Shown here piece after piece: positions 1 through 11,506 of a stretch of 64,000 nt of DNA. The DNA is from Kappaphycus alvarezii (lineage: Eukaryota; Rhodophyta; Florideophyceae; Gigartinales; Solieriaceae): contig NADL03000592.1 in NCBI GenBank assembly GCA_002205965.3, positions 124,001 through 188,000 on the forward strand, given 5' to 3'. The notes under the pieces were generated by a model. The model was not told the DNA's origin. It did not search any database and saw only the letters and a program-made list of their open reading frames with translations. How positions within the stretch are numbered: the first letter of the stretch is position 1; each line of letters begins with the position of its first letter. A program made the translations under genes and the position numbers.

Positions 1-1776
1 TGTGTCGAGGACTGACGAATTAGATCTCGCAAACCCAGTGGACAACTTCTGGTCCCTCAAGTCGTCGCTTGTTCTCCCGCCTCCCTCCCTCCACTTATCC
101 TTTATGGCCCAATCACAAGCCGTCTTTTGTTCTTGATTTATGATGATTTATGTTATGATATGTTATGGATATTGTTGTTCAAGTGTCACGCAAACGCAGC
201 AACCGTGGAAGAAGAGTGCTTTTCTTTCCCCATTAATTCTTCTCCGTAGGCTCACGGTGTGTGGAAATCTTCGAGCGACCTAAATAGCCCTTCCGATCTC
301 CTTCAGTGTCCTGTTTAAGTTTTCAGCCGTTTGGTTACGACTCTGCTCAGGGGAAAAACAGTAAGGCGAACTTTTTTCCTGTGTTCGGCTAATGGGAGCT
401 TTCGAGCGGTTCGACAATGACCCAAGGGCCACAAATTGCTACATGGGAATTGGAACAATCTCGTTCGCATCAATATTGATCTTTATCTTCGTATTTTATC
501 AGCAGATGCCTCGAGTATTTTTTCGCCTGCGACGACAGAGCTACCGATAAATAAATATCCTGTTCACCAACAAAGATATCCTGTGCCTCACTCACTCTGT
601 ACTGTTGCCCGATTAATTATACCTCCGATGAGACTCTTTTTGCTCCTCAACCTATTTTTTCATGCTTTCGTTAAACAGCCCGGATCTTCAGGCCAGGATA
701 TATAAAGAAAAATCACTCAACAAACGCATAGATAAATTGTAAGCAAAAAATGCTAAATTCAAAAGTTTTCTCGATATACGGCACTAAAGGTATGAAAGAG
801 CAAGGTTCTCGCGAATAATATAGGAACAATCAGTGAGAATGACAGAACTGAACATCACAGCAAAGTTCCATTGATTTCACAGGTAAACGGCATAAAATAG
901 TTGCTGATTGGTGAGGTGAGAGATGTTTCCAGAACAACGCGAGATTTAATTGGTGATTTCATGTAATTGGCTTAGTAAAAAGTTGTATGATATTGTGTTT
1001 TTCTCTGCAGTGTACGTGTAGTGCACAAGTTTCATTTACATTGCCGTCTACAATTATGAATCACTCCCCCAGAATTCAGATGTATCAGCTATACACGTAT
1101 ATTTTAACAAGTAGTACCGGATATGAATTAAGCGCCCTCTTTTAAGGTGGAGACCAGGGAAATTATGTAAAGCTCGTGCTACTGTAGTGCAAAAAGTATA
1201 AAAATACCTGGACAAAGTGTTAAATCCTTGAAAATGGTTATTAGAAGGGTACTTTCAGAGTCTTTCTGGAGATTTACAGGCACATCAGTTACAAAGAAGT
1301 AGACTTGATCAACCTCAATGCAACCTATTTCAAGAGAAAGAAAACACCGAACGCTAGGTTTTGTGTGTTCACTAGGTGTCTTACTTGCTTGCTTTCCCCA
1401 ACCTGCCCCGTGCCTTCCATGTCCGGGGCGCCCCTCATCTCTTCCCACTCATCAAGTTTTAATCCATGAACTGGAGAGCCTGAGCGCCCCTAAACCCTGA
1501 TTCTGCAACGCTTCTGCATGTACCTCTTCCCCTGGCGCCCCAGTACGTCTTTTCGGCGATCAAAGCCACCATGTGAGTCTTTATGGAAGCGGGGGAGGTG
1601 TCAGATACCCTGCTGTCCCTAAATTTCATCCTCTCTCTCCTGGAGAAATGTAAATATGGCTATTTTGAATCATCCACGTCTGATGAAATGCAATAGGGGC
1701 TATGATAGGTGCACACTATATTGTACGAGGTAGCAGTGAAAAAATAGCCTTCTTCGCGTTCTGTACAAGTTCTTAG
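1..1776. other. No recognisable gene
   Basis: This stretch holds only short ORFs without recognisable domains. Composition is mixed, with AT-rich sequence to about 1350 and a GC-richer patch from about 1380. It may be the decayed flank of the coding-like fragment that follows at 1777. I see no RNA gene or repeat that I can support. Confidence 0.5.
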
Positions 1777-2082
1777 GTCCTTCCCTTCGAAGATCTCGTA
1801 AAAATACGCCTGCCGTGCGAGGCCAACTGCGTAAAATTCTCCGAGCTGCACTCCCTTTTGCGCTCCCACATTCTCCAGCACCTCTCCCATGCCCTCAGCA
1901 GCCATGTGCCTGAGATGAACGCCGCCAGCCGCCAATGGTACAGAACACTGTCGGATCTGCCCGACCGACCCCCACTACCGGCTCTGCAAGCTACCCCGCC
2001 CGTCAACAATTTCCACCTGGAAGCCCCTATCGACACTGATTTCTCCCAGACTGACCCTACGGGAAACAAGCGTGCGGTATAA
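1777..2082 (+). pseudogene. Unidentified coding-like fragment
   Basis: An open frame runs from just after a TAG at 1774 to a stop at 2080-2082 and contains no good ATG start near its beginning. The product would be about 101 residues, with an amphipathic middle (FSELHSLLRSHILQHLSHAL) and a Pro-rich second half (DLPDRPPLPALQ). Amino-acid composition and raised GC look coding rather than random, but I do not recognise a family. The lack of a start codon and the abrupt 5' boundary suggest the 3' end of a decayed gene or transposon protein. Inference only. Confidence 0.3.
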
Positions 2083-5000
2083 TTTCACGCATTGTAGTAC
2101 ATTTATAAATTAGTTTTTTATTTATCCCTTATTTCTTCCAATTAACTGTTACGGGCTTCATTTAATTACGCGTAGAAGTATCAATGCTGCAATGTTAAGT
2201 AATGTCTTCATTTTTGGTGTTTTGAAAATCAGAGGAGTACTTTCTTTCCAACCCTATTAAAAGAATTGCGTGTTTCAAAAACCTTCCCAATGAAATCTCG
2301 TCTTGGAACACTAAATCAGGGGGTTTCCTGATTCTCACTCTCAGATTCTGTTTTTGTATAATGAATTTTGTGAAATCTAAAAATCAGGATTTTTATTGCG
2401 TTCAAGTTAATTGGCGTGGGGAAACTCATCTGAGGGGCTCTGCTCAATAGCTTAGAACCACAAACGTCGAAAGAAACCCAAACGAATCGCAAGAGTTCGA
2501 GACCTACAGATTTTTGTGTAAGTTGCAAAGCGTAGGTAAAAACTGATTTTTTTTCTCTCCCATTCGACACGAATAGGCAGGTACAAGCTTTTCTGTTGGG
2601 ATGACTTTTCTCTCATTGCCAAAGTTAAAATGATATTTTCGTTCTATAATGATTTCAGATCGTTTTCTTCAGCATTAATTGCACTGCCTCCTTTACAAAC
2701 ATGTGTAAGTGCGGTGTTACTTTATTCCTCAATATTTCGAAGGTCTATTTCATAGTCTATTGCACTTCATTCAGTGCTTCCGCTGGACGTTGAAGCTGCC
2801 TTTTCCTTTTATCTTATCAAGTTCCCAAGTTATCCACCTCATCAATACCATACAATAGAAGCATACTTCTGGAAAGAAAATAATGGTGATTTAAGCTATT
2901 GCTTCATCAGTTTTTAAAACTATAGTACATCAATATTATGATACAGTAGCCTTAAAATCACTTCACTAATCCTGGATATATGTTCCATTAAATTTTTGCG
3001 CAATGAATGATTCATATTCCTCGAAAATTGATTTTAAAATTCCCCAACCCAATATTTCTTTGCAGAAATTTCTGTACTATTACAAGTTAAATTAGAGCCA
3101 TTATTTTCATAAAAAAATGGCTTAGCGTACTTTCTCGCTGATAGTTAGTATAAATCATTCATGCCTCAAAATATATTCGAAATAATTCCTCAAACAACCG
3201 ATCATCTAAATTCTCTTAGAACTCTTAAAATATCTTCCGCTGAGTCATAAAAGACCCATAGGCATTTGAGAAAAAATCATTTTAATATTGGATTGCCGCG
3301 GTAGAATCAAAGGTAAATATAGAATTTAAAATTACAATAGAGAGTACTACAGGGGCATTTTACCATACAATATATTAACTGCGGCATAAATTGACTCTAA
3401 TTAGGGTATTGAAAATCTTTTTTGAAAAGGTATTCGTAAAGTAATGAATATTGAGACCTGTTCGAGTATGAATTATTTAAATGCGATAACATGAAGATAA
3501 ATCGAAACATGACTTGTAGTGTAAACCTTGCAATTACTTTGATGAGACATCAAAACAACTTTTATCCATGATGTTTCCATACGACACCACTCAGTGGTTC
3601 TGGAGACCTTTCTATCCATTATTTTCTATATAGGATAGCTAAATTTCTGCTATTCATTCATCCAGCGGTAGGCAATCTTCAAGAAGAGAATTAATACCTA
3701 GAAAATATTAGCAAGGGATACCTGTATGCCCAATATATCCGACTATCTCACTTTTCAGTTTTTAAGGTCTAATTTACTCAAATACCGTACCTCTAGGCTT
3801 CAATCTATTTTCCGAAATAAAATTAAGCATCACTTCTTTACATTTAATTTACATTCCAATATATATTCCTCTCAAGTTTTCCTACATCACAATGAGTACC
3901 TCGGCGAATTTTAGCATAAATATTTCCCTGGAATGACCTTACAACCATGGAAACGTTTCAATGTGTTTTCTTGCTCGTTTTGACGAAACCTCATGTTACA
4001 TCAAATTCATGCCCTAATCTCTCTTAAGTGATTAGATCTTATAGAATTTCAATGTTTCCCCGGGGCGGTTTCCTTAACTCACAGGTAGGATTCTTTTTAC
4101 CAGTAACCTAAGCGACCTTTTAAATGAGGTCAATCTCATAGTTTGATCTTAAATCATTGATTTATGAAGCCCTTGTCTTTCCCTGGGCTTCGATGAAACA
4201 TAGAAGTTTCAGGAGCACCAATTTTGTCGAGTATTACAGTGAATCATATCAGATATGTATTTTTCTGCGTGTTACCTCGTTTCAAAACATCTCTAATGTG
4301 TATTAAATTCCAAACATTCGGAACTACTGCATTTCAATCGGTTTGAGTAGTATATTTCGAAACAAGTCTCCGTTATCTCTATTTCCAAAGAATAAAGTTA
4401 AACTCCGAGCCATTCTTCTCACCATATGAGATTCCATCAAGGAAGACTTTTGAAGAAACACTTTTCTAATTTTCGCTGTGTGGATACTCTAACTCTGATA
4501 TTTGAACTCCAAGCGTCGCTAAATAAGAAAAATCTATTGTCCTTCAATTCTTTCTTGCCAGAACCAACATATTGTAAACATGCACTTATTTTCATAACAT
4601 CTCGTACAATTTTATTCGAGTACTTCGCCCCAACGACAATGAAGCCAGTTTTTTTTCTGTTCTAATCTCACTGCCAAAAATCAATTGCAATAAAAACTCC
4701 ACTTTACCCGTCAGCAACTTTGGTCTTTTTTAACCTTTTAGAGTAGAATTGTGTACATTTTCACCCAAATTTCTTCGTCCGACCACATAAGTACTTCTTT
4801 TTGAACATTTTAGCGCCTTGAACGCCATTATTTCTCCTTTTACTACGCTTTACATCGCATCAAACACTAAAAGCATGGTACTAAACCCAAGGTTTCTCAC
4901 CGACGCCAACTCGAAGTACCTTGTGACCGAAACCACTGCTTGTAGAACCTTCTGTCAACAATCTTTACACTCTCGATTCAAATTGGAAACGATAAATCCT

Positions 5001-5990
5001 TTCATCTTTTGTGACTCTGCAGACTTAAGAAAAACTACAACTATCGGAAAATAGGTTTCAATTCGTCCTTCGCGCCATATTGTTAATCACTGGACCGCTT
5101 CAATAGTATCTTAACAGCATCTGGAAGTAAATTTGAACTCGAATGTACATTTTGGACGAATTGCTTTTCTGTTTGTATTAACCTGTGATACGTAGTAATC
5201 GACCTCGCTATGTTCTCCGCAATACTGGTACATTTCAGAATGATTCTCGCATTTCCATCTTCTAAAGATACATAGGTCGTCAATTTGGCCTCCTCAAATC
5301 TAGTTTGGAACGTAATTATTCTGGAAACATGATACTCCACAGCTCCGTGCCTCCCTAGCATACCCTTTCTAAATTTGAACATCTCCGTCAACGAAAACGG
5401 CAGTTTTGACAATACATTGGCTAATCTTAATCTATATTGGGATATGTAACTTTCTAAAAAGCTTCTGCAGACTATATCTGTTCTTCTTGGAACTAAATGT
5501 GTGAAAAATAGGATTCTCTTGGTGACAAGGGATCACTTTTACTATGATTGTCAATTGTTAGAGTAACCAGAGATACATTTTCCATCCAATGACCGTCTAC
5601 ATTGCTCCAACATTTATACTAACATCGAAGTCTTCATTTTTTTCCTTCAAAGGATTAATTGTCAATTGGATAACAGCCCACCGTGTTAAAAATTGTCCTG
5701 ATCATCCGAGCTTAAAATTTGTTCACTAGTGCCCCTTCATTTTTCCCATTTAAATTATAACTTTTTTCAGATTTTCCGGGATACCACGCTTCTTCCAGTC
5801 AATGTTTTTATACACCCAGTATTTTGGTATGATATGTGGTTCCTTTCACAGATGCAACACTTCCTCTTCTTCTGGGCTCCCAGCTGTGACTTAGATACAT
5901 CTCCACTTTTCAGGTTCCATCAAGTTGCGGGGACAGTTTCGACTGCCTCCGCAACTTGCTAGACAACCGAAATCGCATTTTTGCGTAGGT
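2083..5990. other. AT-rich region without genes
   Basis: About 3.9 kb of AT-rich sequence with scattered short ORFs on both strands. The longest is a 109-residue minus-strand frame at 5083-5412; none shows a recognisable domain. The run of frame-broken, low-GC sequence resembles old decayed mobile DNA. I see no rRNA, tRNA or convincing repeat in it. Confidence 0.5.
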
Positions 5991-6000
5991 TCTACAGGCA

Positions 6001-6008
6001 GTTTTCTC
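6001..6008. repeat. Left target-site duplication of hAT element
   Basis: GTTTTCTC immediately precedes the left terminus. The partner ATTTTCTC at 11499-11506 immediately follows the right terminus. Seven of eight bases match. Confidence 0.85.
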
Positions 6009-6255
6009 TAGACCTGTTCACGGTCCGCAGACCGATGGTCCGATACGTATTCACCATTTCAAAACTCAGTCTCGCACCCATTTTCTCACTATGTGGTCCG
6101 GTCACAGGTGATGGGCACATCTAGCGGTCCAGTCTAAATACAATGCCGGGCGCGAAGCGTCCGGTTCAAATCAAGTCCAATGGACATTGTCCGGTCCCAG
6201 AACTTCGCCAATAAAACGGTCCGGTCCCAAGCACTACAATCGGTCCGATCCTATA
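6009..6255. repeat. Left terminal inverted repeat and subterminal GGTCC motifs
   Basis: The first 19 bases match the inverted right end. Downstream there are about eight GGTCC or GTCCGG hexamer-like motifs within 240 bp, in both orientations. Such clustered subterminal motifs are the usual binding sites of hAT transposases; binding here is inferred. Confidence 0.75.
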
Positions 6256-6583
6256 CCATAAGCTCATATTAAGAGGCAATCAACCTGCTGCAGCAATAGA
6301 GACTCTATTCCAGCAATGCGGGCTCCGCCAGCAAGGCTTGAGTAATACTCGACAGGAGCAGGGGGGTAATTTTGGTTCATTTACTGTCTGGAAAGTCAGA
6401 TCGGCTGTTCCCTGGAGTATGCTGGTATTGGCTATGAAAATTAGATTTTCCAGATACCGATACACTACTGTATGTACCAGATTCCCTAAAATAAAGGCTG
6501 TAGGCCTGCCATAAGGCATGCTGCGTTGGACTCACCGATCTCCTATTCTTCCCATTTCTCAATTCCTGCTTGCCCTCTCGACA

Positions 6584-8433
6584 ATGAGCAACCACATCCA
6601 TCCAGATCGCACTGATAGATCTTTCGATGAGAACAACAACCAATGCACCTCCCAGGCCTCCAAGAGAAGAAAACAAACAAGTGGGGTATGGGACCATTTC
6701 GCCAAACACACCGAGGGAACCATGATAACGAACAAGTGTGTCATATGCAACAAGATGTTCAGTGTAAACTCATCGACGACTACGCTGACCCGGCATGCCA
6801 AAGTTCATGGGTTCCTGGCTGCACAAATCCAAATGACGTTTTGCACAACCGGCGAGCTTTCAAACTCAACGGTGAGCCCTGATGACGAGCGCAACAAAAA
6901 GTTCTCTAAAAAGCTCATTAAATGGATTGTCATGAGCGGAAAATCCTTTTCTGTGGTCGAAAGTCCTGAATTAAAGAACTTGATTCACAGAATTAACAGC
7001 GAGGTGTCAGTCTTTTCGAGAGCCGCCGTACAACGCCGAGTGGTCTCTGAGAAAGCAATCCTTTTCGTTCTGGTCAAGGAACAGCTTCACACGTGCAAAT
7101 CAACGATAGCGGTGACTGCGGATGCATGGTCATCTGTGGTAATGAGGGGATATCTGTTTGTAACAGGCTATTATATTGACAAGCAATGGCGGTTACGCTC
7201 TTTTTGCTTGGCGTTTGAGCACTTTCCATCGCCGCACACTGGCAACGCTTTTGCCACTATGATGGAAGAAATTTTCGATAGGTGGAATATTCGGCATAAG
7301 TTTTATGCTATGACCACTGACAATGCCAGTGACATGGTCTCTGGAATGGCCATGTTGCGAGACCGGCTGCGCACTTCGCCAAGTGAGGACAGCCCTCACT
7401 TAATTCACGTACGTTACCTTGCACATGTGGTAAACTTGGCGGTCAAAGAGTGCCTATCAGAAGTCCACGACGAAGTGAAACTGATACGGTTGGCCATTGC
7501 AAGTATCAGGTCCTCAACAAAGCGCCGAGAATTGTTTGATCGGGTGAAGATTTAAATTAGGGAATCAGGAGCATCCCTGCCTTCTTTGGATTGCGAGACA
7601 CGTTGTTCTTCAACTTTTGAAATGATAGGGGGGGCGTAAAAGGCAAGAAAAGTTTTGAAAGCTGTCATGTACCGCGTTCCCGAGCTTTTGCAGAATGTCG
7701 TTCGGGACGACGACTGGGAGCGTGCGTTCAAAATTTGCGAGCTTCTCTCGCTAGCTGCCACAGTCACGGAATCTTCCTCCGCCCGGCATAATGTCACCTA
7801 CAGCTTAAGTTTTATGGTGTCTAAACTCTTGTTCTAGCAGTGTGAATCCTCTAGCAGGGATTTTGGTGCTGCTCTGCAACGGGTCTCTGCGCTAACGCTT
7901 GGAAAGTTGCAACTATATGCCGATGTCGTCAGCTCACGTTCCGCTCGACTAGCCAAGATTCTAGACCCACGCTTGGAGAATGACATTCTAGAGAATGGCA
8001 CGTTTTGCGTCAATCTCTGACTTGTAGTCCATCTAATAGTCCCGCGGAACACGTTGCGGCCATTGAGCAATCTACGGCATGTAATGTAAGGGGAAGCTCT
8101 TTATTGGGACAGGCATCTTTATTAAGTCTGGTCTTGAAATAAGAGAGAGGCCCGTTGGGTGGGCCGTATTATGACATCACTCGTTTTATATCTGCAACAG
8201 CAGTGGGAGACCGCCACATTCTTGTTTTGGAATGGTGGAAGTCCAACCACTCCCGCTTCCCGCTCGTGGCAGAACTCGCTCGAAGCGTTCTTTAAATTCA
8301 GGCGACGTCTATGGCGAGTGAATCGACTTTCTCTGAAGCCGGTGCACTTGTTACTCCAAGGAAGGGAGGTTTGATAGACGAATCGATATCCTCATCCATT
8401 CTTTTGCGGTCTTGGTGTAGGTTCTTGACGTAA
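6584..8433 (+). pseudogene. hAT-family transposase, broken
   Basis: The frame is open to 7555 and continues recognisably beyond it. Start chosen at the ATG at 6584 (MSNHIHPD); an upstream in-frame ATG lies at 6518. Domains in order: a BED-type zinc finger near residues 28-65 (CVIC, then HAKVH); the hAT catalytic core (STIAVTADAWSS and TTDNASDMVSG, the expected Asp regions); a His-rich segment (HVRYLAHVVNLAVK); the LAKILDPRLEND motif; and the C-terminal dimerisation segment from 8233 (WWKSNHSRFPLVAELARSVL, then ATSMASESTFSEAGALVT). In-frame stops occur at 7553-7555, about 7637 and about 7835, plus one TGA after the LDPR motif. The C-terminal part is in a different frame and has a TAA at 8293. 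The protein would excise and reinsert the element in the nucleus; this copy cannot. Confidence 0.88.
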
Positions 8434-8550
8434 GGTTGGCCAAGGCGCTGAATCAAATAAACAACCATTGTTAAATGCTTCCATTCTGCGGGAGAGAGAT
8501 GGTGAACTTTACTGGACAATTAGGTAAATAACAGCCTGTAGTTCTGAGAA

Positions 8551-9219
8551 CTACGTCGGCGAATGCCGGTGCAATTTGCAACGAGTGATAGCAATCGCCG
8601 TGCGTTGTAGGACGAGGGAGGGGAGGGTCACTAATAGCGTGTGCCGTTCAACATGGGGACTGGTTCCTTTCCTCGTCATCCTCATCGCACCCGCCTCCAA
8701 TGTCAAACATTCTGTACCTTGATAAGGGTACACGCCGGTAACCATCAATAGAAGTACAGTACAGAACAAGTCGCTACAAAGGTGACCAAAGGTCGAGTAA
8801 AGTCCTTGACGGCTCTCAGGAGGTTTGCACGAGTCCTGCGGGAATTCCCATTTCCGGACAGCGCGTAGTCCAAAGGAATGATTGGTAAGAATAGAGTAGA
8901 AGCGGTCACGGAGCATATTGTGCCGCCGAGTGGAGCCCTCAGCGCAAGGACATACTGAGGCATGGTGTCCGGAGACGTCAAATATTGCAGCGGAGCGGAA
9001 ACGGGAGGGTGAACAAAAACAGCAGATTTCAGTCCCAGAAAAATAGTGTTTCCCAATCGAAGAGCGATGATGGTGCGCCAGACCTCCGGTTGAGAGCGGA
9101 TTCCCAAATGGCTGAGCGGAAGAGCAGTAATCGGTCGGAGGCGGACGGAGGGAAATGGACGAAAGTCGTTTCAGACTGTGACGGGAAGAGGTAAAAGAGG
9201 GATTGGTTGGGAGGATCAT
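8551..9219 (-). pseudogene. RT-type retroelement C-terminal domain remnant (minus strand)
   Basis: A 222-residue minus-strand frame. Its central part carries the pattern of a Cys/His domain found at the C-terminus of a family of RT-encoding elements: CCFCSPSR, then DVSGHHASVCPC, then RRHNMLRDRFYSIL, then a segment resembling the conserved LxxELE...RPAD stretch. In that family the general pattern is D-x-x-G-x-H-A-x(2)-C followed by RHNxLRD. The N- and C-terminal parts of this frame look less convincing and no RT core is left. It lies inside the hAT element downstream of the transposase and is opposite in orientation to the related remnant at 9957-10961. Family assignment rests on these motifs only. 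Confidence 0.5.
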
Positions 9220-9399
9220 TGAATAGTGATAGTCCAGAATGGCGTCGGTGCCGGCGTGTTGGTAATCTTTCGAGACATTTGGGAGAGGCGGTCACGGACA
9301 ATAACAGCAGAGATGGACAGAAACTGCAGAGGCTTGGGGAGGGCATTATGGACGTGGGGTGCAGTAAGGGAAGGGCGGAGAAAAGGGACGAGAGAAAAC

Positions 9400-9495
9400 G
9401 GGCAAGAAGAGAGAACACCTAGTTGGCCTTCTCTCTTCTTGCCCACTCTCTCTTCTTGCCCACTAGGCCTTCTCTCTTATTGCCCTTTTTCTCTT
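9400..9495. repeat. 15-bp perfect inverted repeat plus degenerate tandem repeat
   Basis: GGGCAAGAAGAGAGA at 9400-9414 is perfectly complemented at 9430-9444, giving a 15-bp stem with a 15-nt loop. The right arm is then repeated in tandem with decay (CTCTCTTCTTGCCCA, then CTTCTCTCTTATTGCCC, then TTTTCTCTTGTCCC) to about 9500. It lies in GA/CT-rich sequence inside the hAT element. Confidence 0.85.
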
Positions 9496-9678
9496 GTCCC
9501 TTTGAACTAGTTGGTCTTTCAGGTTCTGTGTCTTAATAGAAGCCAAAGTACCTCTCTGGCGGGCAGCGAACCCTCCGATCTACACTACGTCTTTCTTGGA
9601 ACCCGGGAGAGAGCACCAAAACAGTATATCTTTCTGGGGATTAACTCCATAGACTCCGACTAAAGAAGGTCCTGGTAT

Positions 9679-9760
9679 TTGCGGAACTTGGGTTCAACCC
9701 AAGTTCCGTAAATACGGAACCGCAAATTGTGGACCTTGGGTTCAACCCAAGTTCCGCAAA
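9679..9760. repeat. Nested foldback repeat
   Basis: A 27-bp palindrome (13-bp arms around a single C) lies at 9682-9708, built on CTTGGGTTCAACCCAAG. A second copy of the same core lies at 9735-9757. The flanks also mirror each other: TTGCGGAACTTGGG on the left and CCCAAGTTCCGCAA on the right. The whole ~80 bp can fold either as two small hairpins or as one long one. Confidence 0.88.
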
Positions 9761-9956
9761 CACCAAAACCCTGGACTGCTGCCAGGGAGGGTTTATTGAA
9801 ACGGGTCTGCTCTCGATGAACATGAGAAATCATGCGGGGATGATACATACGGAAGTAACGAGGTGTGGAACGACAGTGCAATACACCCAGTAACGTTATT
9901 TAGTCCGCTCTTCCAGGCTCCCCCTCCTTGTCGTACTTTCCTTCCTACTCTCTCGC

Positions 9957-10961
9957 ATGCGCCCTCCCGAGCAAGAACTAACGACCCTAGAGTCGGAATT
10001 TGGACCCTTCGAGCCTTTCGAAATGCTGCAGCGACCTGAAACAATACATCACACTTTTAATTCAGGCACTGCAGCAAGCGGCAACCGACAGCTACTGCGA
10101 ACACCGCCTCTAGGAAGCCAGACGCTGCAGACAATGAGCTGTCTCCATTCGTCGCCGAGCTCACTACAAATCTCTCCTCTCCCAGGAGTTCATTCCTCAC
10201 CACCCCAACTTCCCCCACCTCTCACATCTCCTCCCAACTATGGTTCATCATGCCCCGCAGACGCATAGATGTTTCAGTACTCGACAACCCTGGCCGGCTA
10301 CGCTGCACTCAATTTCAATCCGAAATGGACCCACAAGGTGAGCACGCGGTCACATGCAGCACCCGCTATGGTCTGACGCAGATGCATAACAACTTCCGCA
10401 ACATGCTCGCCCGTCATGTTTTTCGTGCAGCCGGTCTACATTCACAACTGGAAGCTCCCTTGTTAGTCCCGGGTACAACCCTCCGTACCACTGATATTTT
10501 CGTAAAACCCGCAACACCCCCGCCCAGCACCATCCCATCCCTCCCCACCCTATGACGTCACTGTTCGCAGCCCATATCGACTCGCGATGCACCGTTGCGC
10601 TACCCTCGGCATTGTCGCTGTCGCCAACATAGCGGACGCTGCGAAACTATCTGCCCACGCACGTCAAATTCGGTCTGCTTTTCGCTTGGAACCCTCCGAC
10701 CCGCTTCCGAACCTCGGCTGGATCTTTGTTCCTCTCGCCTTTGACACACTCGGCTCATTCTCTTCTCGCACAGCAAAAGTTCTGGAAGACCACGCCAAGC
10801 GTATCTCGTACCGCACCGATTCCACCCCAGCCGCAATCCTCCACCACCTCCGCCAACGTCTGAGTTCGTTTATTTGATCCAGCGTCGCTGCGGCCATTTT
10901 TGCTCGCATTACGGCAAGGCGTACAGCCATTCATACTGTACAGTACGTCCTGTTTACATAA
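9957..10961 (+). pseudogene. RT-type retroelement C-terminal half, broken
   Basis: The coding trace uses at least two frames. The motif series matches the C-terminal region of an RT family: QLWFIMPRRRIDVSV, CTQFQSEMDPQGEHAVTC, a weak RHN-like stretch (QMHNNFRNML), FRAAGLHSQLEAPLLVPGTT, TDIFVKP, then after a shift near 10,540 YDVTVRSPYRLA, LGWIFVPLAFDTLGSF, and a basic tail. The segment D-x-x-G-E-H-A-x(2)-C is probably a zinc-binding domain. The frame stops at 10875-10877 (TGA), but similarity continues to the TAA at 10959-10961. No RT catalytic core is left in this copy. The same family recurs at 32.7-34.6 kb and 52.6-52.9 kb. It lies within the hAT element, so it is probably a nested insertion. 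Confidence 0.65.
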
Positions 10962-11189
10962 GTAATTCGCGAACAACATCCCTTACCGAGTGAATAAGAT
11001 TTTTTTTACTTGTTATTTGTGTCAAATGTTCTTAGAATACCCATTGGGTCATTCTTGGTGCAAAGAGGTCCAGATTTTTAGGGGATAAACTGCCTCGCTG
11101 ACTCATGGCGGTGTAAAAGTACGTGAATCTCGTGGTGTAAACACTGTAAATAGTCTCTAAAAGCGCTGATAAGTTACCCCCGGACCAAG

Positions 11190-11498
11190 AACTCATGTTA
11201 ATATTGGTAAACGTTATCGGTCCGGTCTACGGGCGCTGTTATAATCAGAGCTCGGTCCAGAGGTGCTGCTAAAATCAGCGCTCGGTCTATTCTACGCACT
11301 GTGCTCTTCAGTCTGGTGCTCAGTTGCGATCGAATTGGTCAACTCGGTCCTTTCATTATTTCATTACACGCCGTCCATTCCGCCGCTGTACGAAAACACG
11401 GAGGTCCGGCCTCACGGTGCTCGTTTAGGTTTCCCGTTCGGTCTGTGCATGAGTATGATTTATCATACTGGACCGTTGCCGGACCGTGAACAGGTCTG
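11190..11498. repeat. Right terminal inverted repeat and subterminal GGTCC motifs
   Basis: The right end carries GGACCG/CGGTCC motifs repeatedly (for example near 11217, 11250, 11280, 11345, 11403 and 11470-11485) and finishes in the inverted copy of the left terminus. It also contains an internal near-repeat built on GCGCTGTTATAATCAG and GTGCTGCTAAAATCAG, each beside CTCGGTC. Confidence 0.7.
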
Positions 11499-11506
11499 AT
11501 TTTCTC
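11499..11506. repeat. Right target-site duplication of hAT element
   Basis: ATTTTCTC directly follows the right inverted terminus and matches the left flank at 7 of 8 positions. Confidence 0.85.

Larger units (their letters stand above)
6009..11498 (+). mobile_element. hAT DNA transposon, complete but inactivated (5490 bp)
   Basis: The left end (6009) and the reverse complement of the right end (to 11498) share the terminal sequence AGACCTGTTCACGGTCCG, with the first base T on the left and C on the right. hAT elements typically begin CAG. An 8-bp target duplication flanks it: GTTTTCTC at 6001-6008 and ATTTTCTC at 11499-11506, one mismatch, which is the hAT duplication length. Both subterminal zones are packed with GGTCC/CGGTCCG motifs, typical of transposase-binding repeats. 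The interior holds a broken hAT transposase, then about 2.9 kb with two RT-type remnants in opposite orientations and several foldback repeats, probably nested insertions. The element cannot encode an intact transposase. Confidence 0.88.

Noticed and set aside
2083-5990. AT-rich block as an organelle DNA insertion
   Set aside because: No plastid or mitochondrial gene, rRNA or tRNA is recognisable in it.
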